Shown here piece after piece: positions 51,387 through 60,475 of a stretch of 64,000 nt of DNA. The stretch comes from Locusta migratoria (taxonomy: Eukaryota > Arthropoda > Insecta > Orthoptera > Acrididae), in NCBI GenBank assembly GCA_026315105.1, contig JAOYRU010002374.1:1-64000 (forward strand). The letters are read 5' to 3'. The position numbers and the translations under genes were made by a program. A model generated the notes under the pieces. The model made no database searches. It saw only the letters and a program-made list of their open reading frames with translations, and was not told where the DNA came from. The stretch's first letter is position 1, and every line of letters starts with the position of its first letter.

Positions 51387-54300
51387 GTCATCAGCGAAAC
51401 CAATGTCTAGTGCGAAACAACACTCCTGTGTGAAACCACTGTCTTGTGCGAAACCACTGTCTTGTGCGAAACCACTGTCTTGTGCGAAACCACTGTCTTG
51501 TGCGAAACCACTGTCATGTGCGAAACTACTGTCATGTGCGAAACTACTGTCACGTGCGAAACCACTCACCTGTGCGAAACCACTGTCCTGTGCGAAACCA
51601 CTGTCCTGTGCGAAACCACTGTCCTGTGCGAAACCACTGTCTTGTGCGAAACCACTGTCTTTTGCGAAACCACTGTCTTTGGCGAAACCACTGTCTTGTG
51701 CGAAACCACTGTCTTGTGCAAAACCACTGTCTTGTGCGAAACCACTGTCTTGTGCGAAACCACTGTCTTGTGCGAAACCACTGTCTTGTGCGAAACCACT
51801 GTCTTGTGCGAAACCACTGTCTTGTGCGAAGCCACTGTCTTGTGCGAAGCCACTGTCCCGTGCCAAACCACTGTCATGTGCGAAACCACTCACCTGTGTG
51901 AAACCACTCACCTGTGTGAAACCACTCACCTGTGTGAAACCACTCACCTGTGTGAAACCACTCACCTGTGTGAAGCCACTCACCTGTGTGAAACCACTCA
52001 CCTGTGTGAAGCCACTCACCTGTGTGAAACCACTCACCTGTGTGAAACCACTCACCTGTGTGAAACCACTCACCTGTGTGAAACCACTCACCTTTGCGAA
52101 ACCACTCAACTGTGCGAAACCACTCAACTGTGCGAAACCACTCAACTGTGCGAAACCACTGTCTTGTGCGAAACCTCTGTCTTGTGCGAAACCTCTGTCT
52201 TGTGCGAAACCTCTGTCTTGTGCGAAACCTCTGTCTTGTGCGAAACCTCTGTCTCGTGCGAAACCACTGTATTTTGCGAAACCACTGTCTTGTGCGAAGC
52301 CACTGTCTTGTGCGACACCACTGTCACGTGCCAAACCACTGTCATGTGTGAAACCACACACCTGTGCGAATCCACTCACCTTTGCGAATCCACTCAACTG
52401 TGCGAAACCACTGTCTCCTGCAAAACCACTGTCTCGTGTGAAACCTCTCTCTCGTGCGAAACCACTGTTTTGTGCGTAACCAATGTCTTGTGTGAAACCA
52501 ATGTCTAGTGCGAAACAAACTATTGTGCGAAACCACTGTCTTGTGCGAAACCACTGTCTTGTGCGAAACCACTGTCTTGTGCGAAACCACTGTCTTGTGC
52601 GAAACCACTGTCTTGTGCGATACCACTGTCTTGTGCGAAAGCACTGTCTTGAGCGAAAGCACTGTCATGTGCGAAACCACTGTCATGTGCGAAACCACTG
52701 TCATGTGCGAAACCACTCTCATGTGCGAAACCACTGTCTTGTGCAATACCACTGTCTTGTGCAATACCACTGTCTTGTGCGAAACCACTGTCTTGTGCGA
52801 AACCACTGTCTTGTGCGAAACCACTGTCTTGTGCGAAACCACTGTCTTGTGCGAAACCACTGTCTTGTGCGAAACCACTGTCTTGTGCGAAACCACTGTC
52901 TTGTGCGAAACCACTGTCTTGTGCGAAACCACAGTCTTGTGCGAAACCACAGTCTTGTGCGAAAACACTGTCATTTGTGAAACCACTGTCATGTGCGAAA
53001 CCACTGTCTTGTACAAAACCATTGCAATGTGCGAAACCACTGTCTTGTGCGAAACCACTGTCATCAGCGAAACCACTGTCTAGTGCGAAACAACACTCTT
53101 GTGCGAAACCACTCTCTTTTGCGAAACCACTGTCTTTTGCGAAATCAATGACTAGTGCGAAACCACTGTCTTCTGCGAAACCTTTGCCATGTGCGAAACC
53201 ACTGTCTTATGCGAAACCACTATTTAGTGCGAAACCACTGTTCTGTGCGAAACCACTCTCTTGTGCGACACCACTGTCCCGTGCCAAACCACTGTCATGT
53301 GCGAAACCACTCACCTGTGCGAAACCACTCAACTGTGCGAAACCACTGTCTCATGCAAAACCACTGTCTCGTGCGAACCACTGTCTCGTGCGAAATCACT
53401 GTCTCGTGCGAAACCACTGTCTCGTGAGAAACCACTGTTTTGTGCGTAACCAATGTCTTGCGTGAAACCAATGTCTAGTGCGAAACAAACTATTGTGCGA
53501 AACCACTGTCTAGTGCGAAACCACTGTCTTGTGCGAAACCACTGTCTTGTGCGAAACCACTGTCTTGTAAAAACCACTGTCTTGTAAAAACCACTGTCTT
53601 GTGCGAAACCACTGTCTTGTGCGAAACCACTGTCTTGTGCGAAACCACACTCTTGTGCGAAACCACTGTCTTGTGCGAGAACACTGTCATTTGTGAAACC
53701 ACTGTCATGTGCGAAACCACTGTCTTGTACAAAACCATTGCAATGTGCGAAACCACTGTCTTGTGCGAAACCACTGTCTTGTGCGAAACCACTGTCTTGT
53801 GCGAAACCACTGTCTTGTGTGAAACCACTGTCTTGTGTGAAACCACTGTCTTGTGTGAAACCACTGTCTTGTGCGAAACCACTGTCTTGTGCAAAACCAC
53901 TCTCTTGTGCAAAACCACTGTCTTGTGCAAAACCACTGTCTTGTGCGAAAACACTGTCTTGTGCGAAATCACTGTTATGTGCGAAACCACTGTCATGTGC
54001 GAAACCACTGTCATGTGCGAAACCACTGTCAAGTGCGAAACCACTGTCTAGTGCGAAACCACTGTCTTGTGTGAAACCACTGTCTTGTGTGAAACCACTG
54101 TCTTGTGCGAAACCACTGTCTTGTGCGAAACCACTGTCTTGTGCGAAACCATTGTCTTGTGTGAAACCACTGTCTTGTGCGAAACCACTGTCATGTACGA
54201 AACCATTGTCATGTGCGAGACCATTGTCTTGTGCGAAACCACTGTCTTGTGCGAAACCACTGTCTTGTGTGAAAACACTGTCTTGTGCTAAAACACTCTC

Positions 54301-54720
54301 ATGTGTGAAACCACTGTCATGTTCGAAACCCCTGTCTTGTGCAAAACCACTGTCTTGTGCGAAACCTTTCCCATGTGCGAAACCTTTGCCATGTGCGAAA
54401 CCACTGTCATGTGCGAAACCACTGTTTTGTGCGAAACCACTGTTTTGTGCGAAACCACTGTCTTGTGCGACACCACTGTCCCGTGCCAAACCACTGTCAT
54501 GTGCGAAACCATTCACCTGTGCAAAAACACTCACCTTTGTGAAACCACTCAACTGTGCGAAACCACTGTCTCGTGCGAAACCACTGTCTCGTGCGAAACC
54601 ACTGTCTCGTGCGAAACCACTGTCTCGTGCGAAACCACTGTCTTGTGCGAAACGACTGTCTCGTGCGAAACCACTGTTTTGTGCGAAACCAATGTCTTGT
54701 GTGAAACCACTGTCTAGTGC
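51387..54720 (+). repeat. Mixed HOR block, copy c
   Basis: From S (51,387), through the longest CACCTGTGTG run of the window (11 units, 51,891-52,088), to A units at 52,512 and 53,482. All marks of copy b recur in order: GTGCAATACC, CGAACCACTG near 53,374, and two GTAAAAACC units near 53,570-53,590. A-to-A spacing is 970 bp against 1,042 bp in copy b and 952 bp in copy a; the differences are whole numbers of 18-bp units. Confidence 0.8.
51891..52088 (+). repeat. CACCTGTGTG run, 11 units
   Basis: The longest run of this variant. Two GAAGCC units alternate inside it, as expected if a unit pair was duplicated. Confidence 0.9.
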
Positions 54721-55125
54721 GAAACAAACTATTGTGCGAAACCACGGTCTAGTGCGAAACCACTGTCTTGTGCGAAACATCTGTCTTGTGCGAAACCACT
54801 GCGCTTGAGCGAAACCACTGTCTTGTGCGAAACCACTGTCTTGTGCGAAACCACTGTCTTGTGCGAAACCACTGTCTTGTGCGAAACCACTATCTTGTGC
54901 GAAACCACTGTCTTGTGCGAAACCACTGTCTTGTGCGAAACCACTGTCTTGTGCGAAACCACTGTCTTGTGCGAAACCACTGTCTTGTGCGAAACCACTG
55001 TCTTGTGCGAAACCACTGTCTAGTGCGAAACCACTGTTTTGTGCGAAACCACTGTCTTGTGCGAAACCACTGTCTTGTGCGAAACCACTGTCTTGTGCGA
55101 AACCACTGTCTTGTGCGACACCACT

Positions 55126-55611
55126 GTCTTCTGCGAAACCACTGTCTTCTGCGAAACCACTGTCTTCTGCGAAACCACTGTCTTCTGCGAAACCACTGTC
55201 TTCTGCGAAACCACTGTCTTCTGCGAAACCACTGTCTTCTGCGAAACCACTGTCTTCTGCGAAACCACTGTCTTCTGCGAAACCACTGTCTTCTGCGAAA
55301 CCACTGTCTTCTGCGAAACCAATGTCTTCTGCGAAACCACTGTCTTCTGCGAAACCACTGTCTTCTGCGAAACCACTGTCTTCTGCGAAACCACTGTCTT
55401 CTGCGAAACCACTGTCTTCTGCGAAACCACTGTCTTCTGCGAAACCACTGTCTTCTGCGAAACCACTGTCTTCTGCGAAACCACTGTCTTCTGCGAAACC
55501 ACTGTCTTCTGCGAAACCACTGTCTTCTGCGAAACCACATTCTTCTGCGAAACCACTGTCTTCTGCGAAACCACTGTCTTCTGCGAAACCACTGTCTTCT
55601 GCGAAACCACT
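55126..55611 (+). repeat. GTCTTCTGC run, 27 units
   Basis: Partner of the 10-unit run at 30,933, grown to 27 units. Internal marks are a CCAATG unit (about 55,320) and an ACATTC unit (about 55,538). Confidence 0.9.
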
Positions 55612-57098
55612 GTCTTGTGCGAAAACACTGTCATTTGTGAAACCACTGTCATGTGCGAAAACACTGTCTTGTACGAAACCATTGCAATGTGCGAAACCAC
55701 TGTCTTGTGCGAAACCACTGTCTTGTACGAAACCACTGTCTTGTGCGAAACCACTGTCTTGTGCGAAACCACTGATATGTGCGAAACCACTCACCTTTGC
55801 GAAACCACTCACCTTTGCGAAACCACTCAACTGTGCGAAACCACTGTCTTGTGCGAAACTACTGTCTCGTGCGAAACCACTGTCTCGTGCGAAACCACTG
55901 TCTCGTGCGAAACCACTGTCTCGTGCGAAACCATATGTTTCGTGCAATACCATTGTCTTGTGCAAAACCACCGGCTTGTGCAAAACCACTGTCTGGTGCA
56001 AAACCACTGTCATCAGCGAACTACTGTCTAGTGCGAAACAAAACTCTTGTGCTAAACCACTGTCTTGTGCGAAACCACTGTCTTGTGCGAAACCACTGCC
56101 TTGTGCGAAACCACTGTCTTGTGCGAAACCACTGCCTTGTGCGAAACCACTGTCTTGTGCGAAACCACTGCCTTGTGCGAAACCACTGTCTTGTGCGAAA
56201 CCACTGCCTTGTGCGAAACCACTGTCTTGTGCGAAACCACTGTCTTGTGCGAAACCACTGTCTTGTGCGAAACCACTTTCTTGTGCGAAAACACTGTCAT
56301 GTGTGAAACAACTGTCATGTGCGAAACCACCGTCTTGTGCAAAACCACTACCTTGTGCGAAACGATTGCCATGTGCGAAACCACTGTCAAGTGCGAAACA
56401 ACTATTTTGTGCGAAACCACTGTCTTGTGCAAAACCACTCTCATGTGCAAAGCCACTCACCTGTGCGAAAACACTCACCTTTGCGAAACCACTCAACTGT
56501 GCGAAACCACTGTGATGTGCGAAACCACTGTCTTGTGCAAAACCACTGTCTAGTGCGAAACAACACTATTGTGCGAAACCACTGTCCAGTGCGAAACCAC
56601 TGTCTTGTGCGAAACCACTGTCTTGTGCAGAACCACTGTCTTGTGCGAAACCACTGTCTTGTGCGAACCACTGCTATGTGTGAAACCACTGTCATGTGCG
56701 AAACCACTGTCATGTGCGAAACCACTGTCATGTGCGAAACCACTGTCATGTGCGAAACCACTGTCTTGTGCGAAACCACTGTCTTGTGCGAAAACCACTG
56801 TCTTGTGCAAAAACCACTGTCTTGTGCGAAACCACTGTCTTGTGCGAAACCACTGCCATGTGCGAAACCACTGCCATGAGCGAAACCACTGTAATGTGCG
56901 AAACCACTGTCATGTACGAAACCACTGTCATGTGCGAAACCACTGTCATGTGCGAAACCACTGGCATGTGCGAAAACCACTGTCTTGTGCAAAACCACTG
57001 TCTTGTGCGAAACCACTGTCTTGTGCGAAACCACTGTCTTGTGCCAAAATACTGTCTTGTGCGAAACCACTGTCTTGTGCGAAACCAAGGTCTTGTGC

Positions 57099-57350
57099 GA
57101 GACCACTGTCTTGTGCGAGACCACTGTCTTGTGCGAGACCACTGTCTTGTGCGAGACCACTGTCTTGTGCGAGACCACTGTCTTGTGCGAGACCACTGTC
57201 TTGTGCGAGACCACTGTCTTGTGCGAGACCACTGTCTTGTGCGAGACCACTGTCTTGTGCGAGACCACTGTCTTGTGCGAGACCACTGTCTTGTGCGAGA
57301 CCACTGTCTTGTGCGAGACCTCTGTCTTGTGCGAGACCTCTGTCTTGTGC
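57099..57350 (+). repeat. GAGACC run, 14 units
   Basis: Partner of the 32,618 run with one unit more, and again preceded by CCAAGG. Four GAAACCTCTG units follow against one in the partner. Confidence 0.9.
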
Positions 57351-57517
57351 GAAACCTCTGTCTTGTGCGAAACCTCTGTCTTGTGCGAAACCTCTGTCTT
57401 GTGCGAAACCTCTGTCTTGTGCGAAACCACTGTCTTGTGCGAAACCACTGTCTTGTGCGAAACCACTGTCTTGTGCGAAACCACTGTCTTGTGCGAAACC
57501 ACTGTCATATGCGAAAC

Positions 57518-57528
57518 CACTGTCAAAC
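57518..57528 (+). repeat. 11-bp truncated unit
   Basis: Partner of 32,947, following the same CATATGC unit. Confidence 0.95.
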
Positions 57529-58682
57529 CACTGTCTTGTGCGAAACCACTGTCTTGTGCGAAACCACTGTCTTGTGCGAAACCACTGTCTTGTGCGAAAC
57601 CACTGTCTTGTGCGAAACCACTGTCTTGTGCGAAACCACTGTCTTGTGCGAAACCACTGTCTTGTGCGAAACCACTGTCTTGTGCGAAACCACTGTCTTG
57701 TGTGAAACCACTGTCTTGTGCGAATCCACTGTCATGTACGAAACCATTGTCATGTGCGAGACCATTGTCTTGTGCGAACCCACTGTCTTGTGCGAAACCA
57801 CTGTCTTGTGTGAAAACACTGTCTTGTGCTAAAACACTCTCATGTGTGAAACCACTGTCATGTCGAAACCACTGTCTTGTGCAAAACCACTGTCTTGTGC
57901 GAAACCTTTCCCATGTGCGAAACCTTTGCCATGTGCGAAACCACTGTCATGTGCGAAACCACTGTTTTGTGCGAAACCACTGTTTTGTGCGAAACCACTG
58001 TCTTGTGCGACACCACTGTCCCGTGCCAAACCACTGTCATGTACGAAACCATTCACCTGTGCAAAAACACTCACCTTTGTGAAACCACTGTCTCGTGCGA
58101 AACCACTGTCTCGTGCGAAACCACTGTCTCGTGCGAAACCACTGTCTCGTGCGAAACCACTGTCTTGTGCGAAACCACTGTCTTGTGCGAAACCACTGTC
58201 TCGTGCGAAACCACTGTTTTGTGCGAAACCAATGTCTTGTATGAAACCACTGTCTAGTGCGAAACAAACTATTGTGCGAAACCACGGTCTAGTGCGAAAC
58301 CACTGTCTTGTGCGAAACATCTGTCTTGTGCGAAACCACTGTCTTGTGCGAAACCACTGTCTTGAGCGAAACCACTGTCTTGTGCGAAACCACTGTCTTG
58401 TGCGAAACCACTGTCTTGAGCGAAACCACTGTCTTGTGCGAAACCACTGTCTTGTGCGAAACCACTGTCTTGTGCGAAAACACTGTCTTGTGCGAAACCA
58501 CTGTCTTGTGCGAAACCACTGTCTTGTGCGAAACCACTGTCTTGTGCGAAACCACTGTCTTGTGCGAAACCACTGTCTAGTGCGAAACCACTGTCTAGTG
58601 CGAAACCACTGTCTAGTGCGAAACCACTGTCTTGTGCGAAACCACTGTCTTGTGCGAAACCACTGTCTTGTGCGAAACCACT

Positions 58683-58916
58683 GTCTTCTGCGACACCACT
58701 GTCTTCTGCGAAACCACTGTCTTCTGCGAAACCACTGTCTTCTGCGAAACCACTGTCTTCTGCGAAACCAATGTCTTCTGCGAAACCAATGTCTTCTGCG
58801 AAACCACTGTCTTCTGCGAAACCACTGTCTTCTGCGAAACCACTGTCTTCTGCGAAACCACTGTCTTCTGCGAAACCACTGTCTTCTGCGAAACCACTGT
58901 CTTCTGCGAAACCACT
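58683..58916 (+). repeat. GTCTTCTGC run, 13 units
   Basis: Partner of the 34,111 run. It has two adjacent CCAATG units where the partner has one, with the same total. Confidence 0.9.
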
Positions 58917-60385
58917 GTCTTGTGCGAAAACACTGTCTTGTGCGAAAACACTGTCTTGTGCGAAACCACTGTCTTGTGCGAAACCACTGTCTTGTGCGAA
59001 ACCACTGTCTTGTGCGAAACCACTGATATGTGCGAAACCACTCACATTTGCGAAACCACTCACCTTTGCGAAACCACTCACCTTTGCGAAACCACTCACC
59101 TTTGCGAAACCACTCAACTGTGCGAAACCACTGTCTTGTGCGAAACTACTGTCTCGTGCGAAACCACTGTCTCGTGCGAAACCACTGTCTCGTGCGAAAC
59201 CACTGTCTCGTGCGAAACCACTGTCTCGTGCGAAACCATATGTTACGTGCAATACCATTGTCTTGTGCAAAACCACTGGCTTGTGCAAAACCACTGTCTG
59301 GTGCAAAACCACTGTCTGGTGCAAAACCACTGTCATCAGCGAACTACTGTCTAGTGCGAAACAAAACTCTTGTGCTAAACCACTGTCTTGTGCGAAACCA
59401 CTGTCTTGTGCGAAACCACTGTCTTTTGCGAAACCACTGTCTTGTGCGAAACCACTGTCTTGTGCGAAACCACTGTCTTGTGCGAAACCACTGCCTTGTG
59501 CGAAACCACTGTCTTGTGCGAAACCACTGTCTTGTGCAAAACCACTGTCTTGTGCGAAACCACTGTCTTGTGCGAAACCACTGTCTTGTGCGAAACCACT
59601 TTCTTGTGCGAAAACACTGTCATGTGTGAAACAACTGTCATGTGCGAAACCACCGTCTTGTGCAAAACCACTGCCTTGTGCGAAACGATTGCCATGTGCG
59701 AAACCACTGTCATGTGCGAAACAACTATTTTGTGCGAAACCACTGTCTTGTGCAAAACCACTCTCATGTGCAAAGTCACTCACCTGTGCGAAACCACTCA
59801 CCTTTGCGAAACCACTCAAATGTGCGAAACCACTGTGTTGTGCGAAACCACTGTGTTGTGCGAAACCAATGTCTTGTGCGAAACAACACTATTGTGCGAA
59901 ACCACTGTCTAGTGCGAAACCACTGTCTTGTGCGAAACCACTGTCTTGTGCGAAACCACTGTCTTGTGCGAAACCACTGTCTTGTGCGAAACCACTGTCT
60001 TGTGCGAACCACTGCTATGTGTGAAACCACTGTCATGTGCGAAACCACTGTCATGTGCGAAACCACTGTCATGTGCGAAACCACTGTCATGTGCGAAACC
60101 ACTGTCTTGTGCGAAACCACTGTCTTGTGCGAAAACCACTGTCTTGTGCAAAAACCACTGTCTTGTGCGAAACCACTGTCTTGTGCGAAACCACTGCCAT
60201 GTGCGAAACCACTGCCATGTGCGAAACCACTGTCATGTGCGAAACCACTGTCATGTGCGAAACCACTGTCATGTGCGAAACCACTGGCATGTGCGAAAAC
60301 CACTCTCTTGTGCGAAACCACTGTCTTGTGCGAAACCACTGTCTTGTGCCAAAATACTGTCTTGTGCGAAACCACTGTCTTGTGC

Positions 60386-60475
60386 GAGACCACTGTCTTG
60401 TGCGAGACCACTGTCTTGTGCGAGACCACTGTCTTGTGCGAGACCACTGTCTTGTGCGAGACCACTGTCTTGTGC
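60386..60475 (+). repeat. GAGACC run, 5 units, truncated
   Basis: Partner of the 35,831 run. It has no CCTCTG units and ends at the family switch. Confidence 0.85.

Larger units (their letters stand above)
28..51431 (+). repeat. S landmark family (12 copies of a 45-bp marker)
   Basis: S spans 2.5 variant units: GTCATCAGC, GAAACCAAT, GTCTAGTGC, GAAACAACA, CTCCTGTGC in order. Starts: 28, 3,249 (variant), 8,646, 12,677, 16,348, 16,978, 20,557, 26,835, 42,461, 45,413, 48,436 and 51,387. It opens family I and mixed blocks. Less similar relatives with CTCTTGTGC lie near 5,032, 28,740 and 53,060. Confidence 0.85.
54721..58260 (+). repeat. Family II HOR cycle 1, second copy
   Basis: This matches 30,457-33,689 mark for mark: GCGCTTGAGC (about 54,800), a GTCTTCTGC run, Q (about 55,678, with GTACG instead of GTACA before it), CATATGTTTCGTGC (about 55,933), T (56,009), a GAGACC run and an 11-bp unit (57,518-57,528). 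It is 307 bp longer, that is 17 units plus 1 bp. The odd base is the A missing from the CGAACC unit near 30,855 in the first copy. Confidence 0.85.
31510..59349 (+). repeat. T landmark family of family II (6 copies)
   Basis: T is GTCATCAGCGAACTACTG followed by GTCTAGTGC and a GAAACAAAACTCTTGTGC unit. Starts: 31,510; 34,688; 37,193 (GAACTCCTG); 38,251 (GCCATCAGC); 56,009; 59,332. It looks like a diverged relative of S and marks each family II cycle. It is followed by CTAAACC in most copies. Confidence 0.8.
46260..60475 (+). repeat. Large segmental duplication D1, right copy
   Basis: Partner of 22.5-36.1 kb. It keeps an extra S-bearing stretch (about 48.1-49.0 kb) and CTATACC units near 46,570 that the left copy lacks. 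Its right end is cut by the switch to family I at about 60,475, inside the GAGACC run. The exact left boundary is uncertain because family I blocks resemble one another. Confidence 0.75.
58261..60475 (+). repeat. Family II HOR cycle 2, second copy, cut short
   Basis: This matches 33,690-36,028: a GTCTTCTGC run (58,683-58,916), CATATGTTACGTGC (about 59,239), T (59,332), GTGCGAACCACTGC (about 60,004) and a GAGACC run of only 5 units (60,386-60,475). The GAGACCTCTG units and the 11-bp unit that end the first copy are absent because the array switches to family I here. Confidence 0.8.
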
